This document shows positions 1-9,579 of a stretch of 64,000 nucleotides of DNA, piece by piece. The translations under genes and the position numbers were made by a program. Origin of the DNA: Prosopocoilus inquinatus (lineage: Eukaryota > Arthropoda > Insecta > Coleoptera > Lucanidae); NCBI GenBank assembly GCA_036172665.1, contig CM069876.1:46841001-46905000 (forward strand). The letters run 5' to 3'. How positions within the stretch are numbered: position 1 is the first letter of the stretch; every line of letters starts with the position of its first letter. Under the pieces are notes generated by a model. That model did no database searches. It saw only the letters and a list, made by a program, of their open reading frames with translations, and was not told the origin of the DNA.

Positions 1-309
1 CTCGGACTTTTGAAATGTCACAAGCTGATACACACCAACGAGAAGCCGTTCAGCTGCGACTTTTGCGATTATAAGTGCCGACTGCCCGTAAGTTTGAAAC
101 ATCACAAGTTAAAACACACCGACGAGAAACCGTTCAGTTGTGATCTTTGCGATTTTAAATGCCGACGGCGCGAAGGTTTGAAACGGCACAAGTTAACGCA
201 CACCGACGAGAAGCCGTTCAGTTGTGATCTGTGCGATTACGCGTGCCGGCAGCTCGTGAGTTTGAAACATCACATGTTAAAACACCAAAGAGATGACGTT
301 CAGTTCTGA
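1..309 (+). CDS. ZF1: C2H2 zinc-finger exon, 5' part outside the window
   Basis: The frame is open from base 1 and ends at TGA 307-309. It encodes the helix half of one finger (KCHKLIH) and three complete C-x2-C-x12-H-x3-H fingers joined by HTNEKPF/HTDEKPF linkers, so it is a likely nuclear DNA-binding protein. The 5' end, splice acceptor and first finger lie to the left of the window. The end is odd: after the last histidine the protein reads QRDDVQF, and the DNA beyond the stop still resembles the start of another finger out of frame (around 297-330). The exon has therefore probably lost one or more terminal fingers. It belongs to the same family and strand as the 17 exons that follow. The family assignment is firm, the target is unknown, and the completeness cannot be judged. 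Confidence 0.9.
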   Translation, partial: LGLLKCHKLIHTNEKPFSCDFCDYKCRLPVSLKHHKLKHTDEKPFSCDLCDFKCRRREGLKRHKLTHTDEKPFSCDLCDYACRQLVSLKHHMLKHQRDDVQF

Positions 310-475
310 TCTGTGCGGTTTTAAATGAAAATTTTAAATAAGTTTTATTATTTGTTTAGTATTAAAAAAAAAAATAATCAGAAATTGGAACTGCATTTAA
401 ATATTATCGTATTATCAACTCTTTTATTTATTTATTTTTCAAGAGTTTATTTGTTGGTTTGTTTAAAAATTAAAC

Positions 476-481
<6 letters not shown>

Positions 482-509
<28 letters not shown>
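482..509. repeat. (TA)n microsatellite
   Basis: About 14 perfect TA units lie just downstream of ZF1. Similar TA tracts flank or join rearranged blocks elsewhere in the window (about 31,268, 45,196 and 49,236). Confidence 0.9.
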
Positions 510-714
510 AGTAGATATGTACAGTGTGTCCCCCGATTGAGTTCTTAACTAGTTTGGGAGGGTTTGTAAACAAACTGTCACTTTTGTTGGTAATTTCAGA
601 TTTTATGTTAATTACCTAACATTTAGTGTTCGGTTTAGGCGTTTTGATATAGGCATAAGTTATAAGTTTTTTTTTTTTTATGAATCTGCATTTTAAATGA
701 GCGAAGCTAATATT

Positions 715-975
715 TTAGGAACATGTACCGACGTTTGCTTTTTTTGTTTTGTTTTGCGTAAGTGGGCAATGAAATATCAATGTTTGAAAAATCACCAGAT
801 TTCGTTTTATTTTTGGTAAATATTTTCTCCATGCCACTAGAATTAATTCATCAGCACCACGCGATATACAGGCTGGTTTGCTGGCCTGTTCACAAGTCTT
901 AACGATTGAAGATAGATGTAATTTTATCCTGTCAACGGCCAAGTCCTCTTGGCGTTTGATTACAAGTTGTAACAT
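715..975 (-). CDS. Small open frame of unknown nature
   Basis: This 86-codon frame runs from ATG at 975 to TAA at 715. Residues 1 to about 60 have a balanced composition (for example KRQEDLAVDRIKLHLSS and SRGADELILVAWRKY), unlike the Lys/Phe/Ile-rich chance frames common in this AT-rich DNA. The last 25 residues look random. On the minus strand a run of about 13 A follows about 35 bases after the stop (plus-strand T-run near 668-680), which would fit a retrocopied, 3'-truncated or frameshifted mRNA. I do not recognise the protein. It could be a real small gene, a processed pseudogene or chance. Confidence 0.25.
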   Translation of the reverse strand: MLQLVIKRQEDLAVDRIKLHLSSIVKTCEQASKPACISRGADELILVAWRKYLPKIKRNLVIFQTLIFHCPLTQNKTKKANVGTCS

Positions 976-1697
976 TTTGATATTCTGTGTATTGTCAAAA
1001 CGAAAATAGTGAAATATCTTAAACGGCGAACGCTGTCAAAATTTGACAGGGCAATCGTGATCATACCATCGTATACCTCTGCAGCGCTCGAATTCTAAAT
1101 GCACAATCAATTTCTAAGTATCTCTAATAACATTAAGACCGAAATTAAAATGGCACTCAACCCGCTGGTTCTTCCTTGCAAGTATTCTGCTGGTCATCCG
1201 CAGCTTGTGAACCGCTCCTCCCTAGTATATTCTGCTGGTCAATCGTAGAATATGATCCGTTATCCTCTAGTGAGGCGACGCGACGTGACATTGTTTACTC
1301 TGTTATCTTTATTATGTTTCGTTAAGTATTAAATACACTTCTTTATTAGGTTAGAACCTGAACTTCTATATCTCCACCGACTTTTGAGAATTTTTAACCG
1401 AATTCGCCTTTTTCAAACAAAAAGTGAATGTCAAAAAAATTTTTGGTATTTTTCATGAGTCAGTAAGTAATGATGATAACAATACCGTATTTAATCTTCT
1501 GTACCAGTGGTGTGGAAAATTATAAATCATGAAAACAGAAAGTACATTAAAACGTGCACATAATAAACAGTAAATAACAACATAGTGACAATTTAAAATT
1601 TGGTGACATGAAAAACAAATATTAAAAATTGCTCAGATTCTTCAGAGCATAGGTCCGCATAATTGGAACTAACCTCCGCCAACAATAATTTTTATAT

Positions 1698-1746
1698 CCG
1701 CAGATACGTATTTCGGCAGCTAAGCTGCCATCTTCAGTACGCTACC
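1698..1746 (-). ncRNA. Hammerhead-ribozyme-like motif
   Basis: Read on the minus strand, CTGAAGA (1731-1737) is followed by a GC-rich hairpin (GGCAGC/GCTGCC with loop TTA), then GAAA, then the palindrome TACGTA and a possible AUC cleavage triplet. A weak stem I (GCGTA with TGCG) closes it. This is the order of a type I hammerhead: CUGANGA, stem II, GAAA, very short stem III, UH. One extra base sits between CUGANGA and stem II. It is probably the relic of a mobile element, and activity is untested. Confidence 0.4.
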
Positions 1747-2135
1747 AACTTAAAAGCACTAAAAAAGTGTCTAAAAACACAACCTAATCACACTGACAAA
1801 ATCCAAAAAATGTTATACCTAACAACAATCTAATCAGCCTAAAAGTTATATATGTATCATCCGCATAATGAGTATCTCTTTCCAATTTCATTTAGGTTTT
1901 TTGTCCTTGACTCTGGCAAGTGACAACATTGAGGAAAGTGAGGCCACTTATCATCGACGTTCGTTTTTCTGTGCTCGTTTTTATATTGCTTGTTTTCGTG
2001 TCTTTCAAATATTCAGTGCCGAGTCACGTGGATTCAAATCATTCTAATATCCCCGTACGTAATAAGATAATGTGCCCCAACTTTACTAAATAATAACAAT
2101 GTTTCAATTTTTAAACAATGAACCTTTAGTTCCAG

Positions 2136-3429
2136 GTGTAAACGGATTTCCAAAGTCAAAACTGTGAAGAAAGAGAAGGTCCAATGCCGAATATGTGATT
2201 ATGAACTTAGAAGTCTCAGGAATTTGCGCCGTCATATCTTAATACACACCGGCGAGAAGCCGTTCAGTTGCGACCTTTGCGATTATAAATCCCGCCGTCT
2301 CGCAAGATTGAATCAGCACAAGTTAAGACACACCAACGAGAAGCCGTTCGGTTGTGATCTCTGCGATTATAAATGCCGAGAACACGGAACTTTGAAACGG
2401 CACAAATTAACACACACCAACGAGAAGCCGTACAGTTGTGATCTTTGCGATTATAAATGTCTACGGCTCGAAAGTTTGAAACGACATTGCTTAAAACACA
2501 CCAACCAGAGGCCGTTCAATTGTGATCTGTGCGATTTTAAATGCCGAGAGCCCGGAAGTTTGAAGAGGCACAAGTTAAGACACACCAATGAGAAGCCGTT
2601 CGGTTGTGATCGTTGCGATTATAAAAGCCGAGAGCTCGGAAAATTGAAACGGCACAAATTAACACACACCAATGAAAAGCCGATTGCTTGTGATTTATGC
2701 GATTTTAAATGTCGAGAGCTCGGAAGTTTGAAACGACACAAGTTAAGACACACCGACGAGAAGCCGTTCAGTTGTGATCTTTGCGATTATAAAAGCCGAC
2801 AGCTCGGAAAACTGAAAGTGCATAAATTAACTCACACCAAAGAAAGCCCGTTCAGTTGTGATCTTTGCGATTACAAATGTCGATGTCTCGGAAATTTGAA
2901 ACAGCATACGTTAACACACAGCAACGAGAAACCGTTCAGTTGTGATCGTTGCAATTATAAAAGCCGAGAGCTCGCAAAGCTGAAACGGCATAGATTAACG
3001 CACACCAACGAAAAGCCTTTCAGTTGTGATCTTTGCGATTACAGAAGCCGATATGTCGCAGGTTTGAAACGGCATAAGCTAACGCACACCAATGAGAAAC
3101 CATTCAGTTGCGATCTTTGCGATTATAAAAGCCGAGAGCTCGGAAAAGTGAAAATGCATAAATTAAAACACACCAACGAAAACCCGTTCGGTTGTGATGT
3201 TTGTAATTATAAAAGCAGATATCTCGAAAATTTGAAACGGCATAAGTTAACGCATACCAACGAGAAGCCGTTCAGTTGTGATCGTTGCGATTATAGGAGT
3301 CGACAAGTAGTAGCTTTGAAGCGTCATAAACTAATACACACCGACGAAAAACTGTTCGCTTGTGACCTTTGCGATTATAAATGTCGACGGCTCGAACATT
3401 TGAAATGTCACAAGCTAAAACATCAATGA
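2136..3429 (+). CDS. ZF2: 15-finger C2H2 protein, terminal coding exon
   Basis: The exon starts after the acceptor TTAGTTCCAG; its first G completes a split codon (phase 2) and the frame is open to TGA 3427-3429, giving 430 residues. The leader CKRISKVKTVKKEKV is followed by finger 1 (CRICDYEL...LRRHILIHTGEKPF) and 14 more fingers of C-x2-C-x12-H-x3-H with HTNEKPF linkers. The last finger (RRLEHLKCHKLKHQ) matches that of ZF5. No ATG lies near the exon start, so an upstream exon must supply the initiator. Several fingers carry Ser for the usual third Cys (DYKS), which is not a zinc ligand and should be harmless. The product is inferred to be a nuclear DNA-binding protein. An AATAAA lies at 3649-3654. 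The exon and about 1 kb of 3' flank are duplicated at ZF5. Confidence 0.93.
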
Positions 3430-3648
3430 GAAACCATTCAGTTGTAATCTTTGCGGCTATAATTTCGATCGATGGCTGTCAGATTTGAAGTTAAAACTCC
3501 AGAAGCCGTAATTGCAGGGTTTTCAACAAGTTGTGATCTTCCGGATTAGGCAACCAAACTTACACTTATGGTAAAACGCGCAAACTTCAATACGATCAGT
3601 GATGTACATAAGACAATTAGTTTTGTCAAAAAAATTATACATAAAAGC

Positions 3649-3654
3649 AATAAA
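3649..3654 (+). other. AATAAA poly(A) signal, ZF2
   Basis: A canonical AATAAA lies 220 bases after the ZF2 stop. It is conserved at the same place in the ZF5 copy (13,891-13,896), which supports its use as the 3' end signal. Confidence 0.5.
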
Positions 3655-3999
3655 TGTAACCTTAGATTGTAGCTCCTCTGTTTCAAATCGAAACGACGCG
3701 ACGCGACTTGTTAAATTTTTTTTTTCAGTAAAGCAAGCAAAAATTCCTTAATATTGGATCAAGGAGAACTGACAATTTAGCGGATTTTTCTTTTATTACA
3801 AATACACTTTGCCCCAAACAGATTCCAGCATGTCATTGCTAAGTATAGCATTTCAAATGCAGGATTCTACCTTAAATAATACCGAGTGACCATCAATGAC
3901 TGAGATTTATTTTCAGTGACGTAACTGGACATGTCAGGGCGCGTGTTCAACTTCTTTGTCGGGCCTCTCTTTGTTTAAGTACTTCAGCCCTGGGGCCTT

Positions 4000-4139
4000 A
4001 TTTTCGAATCAAGGGAACAAACTCGCAAAAGGACGTGACGTGTCAAAATGACGTAGGTTCTCACACAAAACAACATAAATCGCAAAAGAATTACGTTATG
4101 TTGACGTCACGTTCTCTTACGAATTTGCGATAATTCTGC
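4000..4139. mobile_element. Partial foldback MITE
   Basis: This is the same sequence as the intact element at 4405-4556: a TTCGAATCAAGGGAACAAAC end, an inner GACGTGACG/CGTCACG inverted pair, then a decayed right end. A further copy lies at 14,241-14,379 within the ZF2/ZF5 duplication. Confidence 0.55.
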
Positions 4140-4393
4140 AGTGTATGTATCAGTGATCTATTCGCTGATTAGACACAGCTTATACCTACAGAGCTTTAAT
4201 TTGTTTGAACTCCTTCCTGAATAATTTTGGGGCGAAGCCAAGTGGTGGCTTTATTAGTTTGAGCGCGTGCTCTTCAAACTCAGAGACGTCTCGTATTTGC
4301 CACCGCCCGTTGACGCATACATCCGGTATCCGGACAGAGCGTATCCGTGTCGATGAAGTTCTTTGCATCCCCACGGCTTCCGCCGGCTGTTGA
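4140..4393. repeat. Dispersed repeat with AAGCCA/TGGCTT hairpin, copy A
   Basis: This repeat of about 250 bp recurs almost unchanged at 14,380-14,632 and 16,041-16,297 and in diverged form at about 11,630, 23.8-24.4 kb, 26.35 kb and 27.0 kb. The most conserved part reads AACTCCTTCCT, then GCGAAGCCA...TGGCTTTATT, a short hairpin. Minus-strand frames of 62-99 codons cross it but end inside the hairpin region and match nothing I know. It is probably a mobile-element fragment of unknown class. Confidence 0.55.
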
Positions 4394-4404
4394 TTGGTGC
4401 CTTG

Positions 4405-4556
4405 ATTCTCGTCGAATCAAGGGAACAAACTCGCAAGGCGACGTGACGTCAAAATGACGTAGGTTCTCACACAAGACAACATAAATCGTAAGAGAATTAC
4501 GTCATTTTGACGTCACGTTCTCGAGTTGCGAGTTCGTTCTCCCTCGATTCGAGAAT
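4405..4556. mobile_element. Foldback MITE, 152 bp
   Basis: The left end ATTCTCGTCGAATCAAGGG pairs with the right end CCCTCGATTCGAGAAT. The inner parts GACGTGACGTCAAAATGACG and CGTCATTTTGACGTCACG also pair, so almost the whole element can fold on itself. It has no coding capacity. Confidence 0.7.
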
Positions 4557-4935
4557 CCCGAAGTTCAGAAAACACGATGCAAACTGAAATTTGTTGATTC
4601 AGATTTCATTGAAACGAAATAAAACGAAGAAAATAAAATTAAAAAAATAAAACAAACAGCACAAAGTTTTCTTTGCAAACATAATTGTGATACGGTTGTT
4701 GTACACTGTATATACAGGCGAGTTTTCGCTGAACAAAGTAATAAAACGAAAACGAAAAGCAACACAGCGTGACATTTCCAGAATGCCAACTTTGAAGTAC
4801 CGTTGAAAGGAATGACATTTTTTAGTTGGACGTTAATTAACAATTTAAATATTTAAAGTACAGTTTGATGTTTAATCTCTGGAAATAAGTTGAATTTACC
4901 GCCATATTAAATTGTTATTGGCAACAGGTTTAGGG

Positions 4936-4985
4936 ATGTCATCAGATGAGGCCTCAAATAGGGTCGAAACAGCTATATAGAAGAT
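4936..4985 (+). ncRNA. Decayed hammerhead-like motif
   Basis: CAGATGA (4943-4949, one base off CUGAUGA) is followed by a GGCCT/GGGTC stem II and GAAACAGCT (from 4966). The core uridine is replaced by A, so activity is not expected. It resembles the motifs at 8022-8114 and 42,958-43,012. Confidence 0.3.
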
Positions 4986-5274
4986 GCTCAGGATGTCGAA
5001 ATTGACTCGAAATGCGCTTAAAATTACGGCGTGGGCGTCAAATCATAACCATCTTCGGTCACTGAAGATCGCACAGTGCATAAAAAAATATTTTTTATTG
5101 TCATGCCGTTCTCTGTACGTTGTAAGTTTACTTGTAAACATCCTGTATTTGATTAATAGAAAAAAGTACTAACAAAAAATTTATTATTAATGGTAATCTT
5201 ATGACTTGAATCAATTTACAACCGCGTATTTGCAAGTTTTGTTGAGATTGGAAGCTCTTTTCAAGTCCTGTACA

Positions 5275-5603
5275 TACAGGGTGGTCGGCGAGGCATCCGA
5301 ATACTTCGCGTATATGAATTCCATGACTAATTCTAAGCAAAAATGATTCCATTCACTTTTCCCGAATTCCCAACGGTTGTTGAAATATCGCGGTTTGAAG
5401 CTGCCAGCTCGTATGAGCGGTTGCTAAAGAGTAAATTACATTGTTGCCACTAGAGGGCGGGGCAATTTAATAATTTAGTAATCAGCAACTTGGCTGGGAT
5501 TAGAAAAAGAATGTTGATTGTCAGTTTGTTAATTGTCAGAAAAAATAAAATAAAAAAAAAATACGAAGACGAAGTATCTACTATACCTCGGAGCCACCCT
5601 GTA
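5275..5603. mobile_element. TIR element starting TACAGGGTGG
   Basis: TACAGGGTGG at 5275 is mirrored by CCACCCTGTA ending at 5603. Similar TACAGGGTG or TACAGTGTGTCCC ends recur at many places (19,661, 36,815, 38,507, 42,520, 56,876), so a family of short non-autonomous DNA elements is likely. No transposase frame is present. Confidence 0.4.
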
Positions 5604-6054
5604 TACAGGATATATTTGTTGTGTTATACTGCTTTTAGTTCAGATGCGGCAGAATTCGGTTTTTTTTCTTATGCGCATGCTTCCAACAGTTTTAAGGCTG
5701 CTCGTGTAAGAACCAAAACAATTACTCTAAGTCAACCCAATCCAAGCGAAATATTAAAAAAAAAAACACACGACTAACAAGAATTAAATGTCAATAAAAA
5801 TAAATTCTCAAGGTCGATCTAACCAATCAAGGAAAAAAAATAACACGTCCTTTTAAAACTAAGCAAAATTAAATTTAAAAAAATTGAATAAAATGTTAAT
5901 AAAATTGCAAAAAAGTAATAATAATAAAACCTCTTTCAAAATTCACGTCACTGTTATGTTGAATTTTAAGCAGCCCTTATTTATTTATCCTTAAGTTGTG
6001 CCATTTAGAAATTTTTCACTCACACAACAATAATGTTTCAATTCTTAATTTCAG

Positions 6055-7348
6055 GTGTAAACGGATGTCCAAATCTGAAACCGCGAATAAAGGACAATTC
6101 AAATGTCGAATATGCGACCAACAACTCACAAGTCGTCAAAACCTGCGCAATCACATCTTGATACACACCGGCGAGAAGCCGTTCCGTTGCGATCTCTGCG
6201 ATTATAAATGCCGACAGCTCGGACATTTGAGGAAGCACAAGCTAAGGCATACGAACGAGAAACCGTTCGGCTGTGATGTGTGCGATTTTAAAACGCGATG
6301 GCTCGAAAGTCTGAAACTGCACAGGCTAAAGCACACCGACGAGAAGCCATTCGGTTGTGATCTCTGCGATTACAAATGTCGACACCTCGAAAATTTGAAA
6401 CGGCATAGGCTAACGCACGCCAGCGAGATGCCGTTCGGTTGTGACCTTTGCGATTATAAATGCCGAAGGCTCAGTCGTTTGAAACAACATAAGTTAAGGC
6501 ACACCGACGAGAAGCCGTTTGGTTGCGATCTTTGCGGTTTTAAATGTCAAGCGCTCGCTAGTTTAAAACGGCATAGGTTAACACACGCCGACGAGAAGCC
6601 GTTCACTTGTGATCTTTGCGATTTTAAATGCCGAGAGGTGAGAACTGTGAAACGGCATAGGCTAACGCATATCGACGACAAGCCGTTCAGTTGTGATCTT
6701 TGCGATTATAAAAGCGGAAGGCTCGATCAATTGAAGCAACATAAGGTAAGACACACCGGCGAGACGCCGTTCGGTTGTGATCTTTGCGATTATAAATGCC
6801 GAAGGTTGAATCAGTTGAAACGACATAAGTTAAGACACGCTAACGAGAAGCCGTTTAGTTGTGATCTCTGCGATTATAAATGCCAAGAGGTAGGAAGTTT
6901 GAACCGGCATAAGTTAACGCACGGCAACGAGAAGCCGTTAAGTTGTGATCTCTGCGATTATAAATGTCGCGGTGTCATAAATTTGAAACAACATAAGTTA
7001 AGACACACGGACGAGAAGGGATTCTGTTGTGATCTTTGCGATTATAAAGCAAGGCGGCTCAAGGATTTGAAAGTGCATGTGTTAACGCACGCCGATGAGA
7101 AGCCATTCGGTTGTGATCTCTGCGATTATAAGTGTCGACGGTTCACGTATTTGAAACTGCATAAATTAAAACACACTGACGAGAAGCCGTTCGTTTGTGA
7201 TGTTTGCGGTTATGGATGTCGAGAGTTCGGAAGTTTGAAAAGGCATAAGTTGAAACACACCGATGAGAAGCCGTTCAGTTGTGACTCTTGCGATTATAAA
7301 TGCCGACGGCGTGATCATTTAAATACTCACAAATTAAAACATAGGTGA
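6055..7348 (+). CDS. ZF3: 15-finger C2H2 protein, terminal coding exon
   Basis: The acceptor TTAATTTCAG precedes the exon (phase 2), which ends at TGA 7346-7348 and encodes 430 residues. The leader is CKRMSKSETANKGQF, then finger 1 (CRICDQQL...LRNHILIHTGEKPF) and 14 further fingers, all with complete Cys2His2 ligands. The last finger is the family's terminal type (SCDSCDYKCRRRDHLNTHKLKHR). The linkers are mostly HTDEKPF, with some ASEMPF and GDETPF variants. The frame runs upstream of the acceptor without an ATG, so the start must come from an upstream exon. The upstream intron end shares CTTATTTATTTAT...CTTAAGTTGTG with ZF5, ZF13, ZF15 and ZF16. This is one of the best-preserved members; the DNA target is unknown. 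Confidence 0.94.
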
Positions 7349-7539
7349 AGCACTTCGGTTTGAAAAGTATGGCAGTTGAAACGTGCGATTTTTTTTTAAA
7401 TTTTAGATAAAGGGTGGCTCTGGAAAGCAAAAGGTATAGTGCGAAATACTTCTATAAGTAAAAATTTGCTGTAGAATTTCCAATATCTTCGTTAGTTTTG
7501 ATTGTAGGTTTTCTATTTCCTCTTTTCATGTCCATACTA

Positions 7540-7771
7540 CACTGCTCAAAAAATAAAAGTAGTCATTTTTGTGTTTTTTGGATTGTATTCGGCATGGCTG
7601 AACATTTTTAAATATTAACTTAATTAAATGCAAATTAATTGTTATACAGGTTAAGGGTGTACTAAACAAGCAACAGTTTTACAGATATGTTAAGTTTTAC
7701 TTACAAATTTTTAAGCCTTAGTGAAAATATGCCAACAAAAAATAGTGACCACTTTTCTTTTTTGAGCAGTG
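7540..7771. mobile_element. Tc1/mariner-type MITE, 232 bp
   Basis: CACTGCTCAAAAAATAAAAG at the left is matched by CTTTTCTTTTTTGAGCAGTG at the right. Both ends are flanked by TA, as expected for Tc1/mariner target-site duplication. There is no coding capacity. Confidence 0.75.
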
Positions 7772-8021
7772 TATCATCTTTTATTTTTTTATTGCTATCA
7801 AGATACGCAATTTTCTAAGTATTTAGCTAAATCAAAAGTAAATTATACATATACTACGAGCCCTAACAAACAACTACATGTACGGATGACAACTAATTTT
7901 ATAAAGAAAAACATCATATTTAAAACATTTGTTATAAATAAATAGCTAAAAGAATGATTAGCTGTAATTTATTGAAAACAATTTTTCTTCCAACAATAAA
8001 AATTGTGCAAATCGTTTTTGA

Positions 8022-8114
8022 TTGCAGTGAAAACCTCGAGCAGCCTCTGTACAGCTGTTTCAGCCGTGCTTGGGGCTTCTTCAGCAGAGATGTAGCCCGA
8101 CATTCCCACTGCAA
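8022..8114 (-). ncRNA. Type I hammerhead ribozyme candidate
   Basis: All parts of a hammerhead are present on the minus strand. CTCTG precedes CTGAAGA (8078-8084). Stem II is AGCC/GGCT with an 8-base loop (8062-8077). GAAA follows, then the palindromic stem III CAGCTG, then a GUA cleavage triplet (cut expected between 8050 and 8049) and CAGAG, which pairs with CTCTG as stem I. An outer 8-bp perfect pair TTGCAGTG/CACTGCAA (8022-8029, 8107-8114) closes it. The core matches CUGANGA...GAAA exactly. The very short stem III is typical of retroelement-borne hammerheads that act as dimers. Fragments of the same element lie near 33,410, 35,985, 42,960 and 57,857. Confidence 0.6.
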
Positions 8115-8309
8115 ACAAAAACGACTTGTCCAATTTATTCGCAATTGATTGATTCTTTTTGACATGATTTTGTAACGAGCGTCCCGTCGCGTCGATGAGA
8201 CATGAATAATTCCCATATGATTCATCGCTTTATGCGTCGAGTTTAGAGAATGAATCATCGCAGCGAATGCGACACGGAGAGACTTTATTTTTTATCTTTA
8301 TAACGGCCA

Positions 8310-8421
8310 TTTTCATAATCAGTCTTTAAGGAAGCTTTAATTTAAAGTCACTTTAAGTATAGGGAAACACATGTATTTTTTAGGTTAAAGTAACTTTAAA
8401 TTGAATGTCCGATTATGAAAA
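8310..8421. mobile_element. Short TIR element
   Basis: TTTTCATAATC at the left and GATTATGAAAA at the right form terminal inverted repeats. ACTTTAA-type motifs repeat inside. It is non-coding and probably a MITE, ending only about 50 bases before the ZF4 acceptor. Confidence 0.45.
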
Positions 8422-8471
8422 CGCTCAAATTGTGACAATGTGTGTAAATTCTAAGAGACTTTTTGTTTCAG

Positions 8472-9360
8472 AATGGCCAAACCTAAATCGGTCAATAAGA
8501 AACAAACCGTATGCCGGATTTGCGATTTCAAATTGGAGTCCCGTTCGGCTTTGCGCAGGCATATTTTAATACATACCGGCGAGAAGCCATTCGGTTGTAA
8601 TCTTTGCGATTACAAATGCCGCTACGTCGAAAGCCTCACGCATCACAAATTAAAGCACACCGGTGAGAAACCGTTCGGTTGCGACCTCTGCGATTACAAA
8701 TGCCGACGCCTCGGAAATTTGAAGCGCCACAAGTTCCACCACACTGACGAGAAGCCGTTCAGTTGTGACCTTTGCGATTACAAATGTCGAGACCACACGA
8801 ATCTAAAACGTCACAAGTCAACGCATAACGAGGGAAAGCCGTTTAGTTGTAACATGTGTGATTATAACTGCCGGCGGGCAGATAGTTTAAAAAGGCACAA
8901 GCTGGTCCACACCGGTGACATTCCGATCAGTTGTGATCTTTGCGATTACAAATGCCTACATCTCGGAAGTTTGAAGCAGCATCGGCTGAAGCACGCCAGC
9001 GAGAAGCCGTTCACCTGTGATCTCTGCGATTATAAAAGTCGACGTCGCGGAAGTTTGAAAAGGCACAAGTTAGGGCATTCCGACGAGAAGCCGTTCGGCT
9101 GTGACCTTTGCGATTATAAGTGCCGAGAGCGCGCACGCTTAAAACAACACAAATTCAGGCATACTGACGAGAAGCCGTTCAGTTGTGACCTTTGCGTTTA
9201 CAAATGTCGACGTCCGGAGAATTTGAAAAGGCACTTGTTAAGGCACGCTGATGAGAAGCCGCTCAGTTGTGACCTTTGCGATTATACATGCCGGCACTTC
9301 GTAAGCATGAGACGACACAAGTTAAAGCACGCCAATGGAGAGGTGACGACAAACCAGTGA
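8472..9360 (+). CDS. ZF4: 10-finger C2H2 protein, terminal coding exon
   Basis: The exon follows TTTTGTTTCAG; the first base A completes a codon (phase 2) and an ATG follows directly at 8473. This is the only family member with an ATG at the very exon start, so translation could begin here. It runs 295 codons to TGA 9358-9360. The leader MAKPKSVNKKQTV is diverged from CKRISK. Finger 1 (CRICDFKL...LRRHILIHTGEKPF) is followed by nine intact fingers. The terminal RRRDQLN-type finger is absent; the end is NGEVTTNQ. Codons are somewhat more GC-rich than in neighbours and two linkers are unusual (NEGKPF, TGDIPI), so it is one of the more divergent copies. Confidence 0.94.
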
Positions 9361-9579
9361 GCGCAAGTGTAGATCAGAAGCTATTAAATAAGCTGTAATT
9401 TTTGGGCTTACAAATGCCAGATTTATTTAAAAATGTTTTGATTGCTGTCACCCTTTTACCCGGAATGATACATACGCAAAACCACACTTAAATTCTGCCA
9501 ATGAGACGTTGTAAATCAGATTTTTCAAGTAAAAAAAAAAAAAAAAAAAGGAAGGCACAAGAACGGACCACTCATTACT

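Larger units (their letters stand above)
310..2135. other. Spacer ZF1-ZF2
   Basis: This spacer has a (TA)n tract at 482-509, a minus-strand open frame of uncertain status (715-975), and a hammerhead-like motif at 1698-1746. The last part (about 2040-2135) should be intron upstream of ZF2 and ends in a TTAGTTCCAG acceptor. No first exon or promoter could be recognised. Confidence 0.6.
3430..6054. other. Spacer ZF2-ZF3
   Basis: 3430 to about 4390 is a duplicate of 13,672-14,632 (offset about 10,240). Within it lie the 3' UTR with AATAAA, one arm of a foldback MITE (4000-4139) and a dispersed repeat carrying the AAGCCA hairpin. Then come an intact foldback MITE (4405-4556), a hammerhead-like relic (4936-4985) and a TIR element (5275-5603). 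About 5970-6054 is the intron end of ZF3. No first exon was recognised. Confidence 0.6.
7349..8471. other. Spacer ZF3-ZF4
   Basis: This short spacer (1.1 kb) contains a TA-flanked MITE (7540-7771), a hammerhead-bearing element (8022-8114) and a TIR element (8310-8421). Little single-copy DNA remains that could hold a promoter and first exon for ZF4. Confidence 0.6.

Noticed and set aside
2136..3429. Regular 84-base repeats as a CRISPR or satellite array
   Set aside because: The period is the 28-codon zinc-finger unit within an open reading frame.
4186..4374. Minus-strand frames of 62-99 codons repeated at 4.2, 14.5 and 16.2 kb
   Set aside because: Similarity between copies is at DNA level including flanks; the frames differ between copies and the product matches nothing I know.
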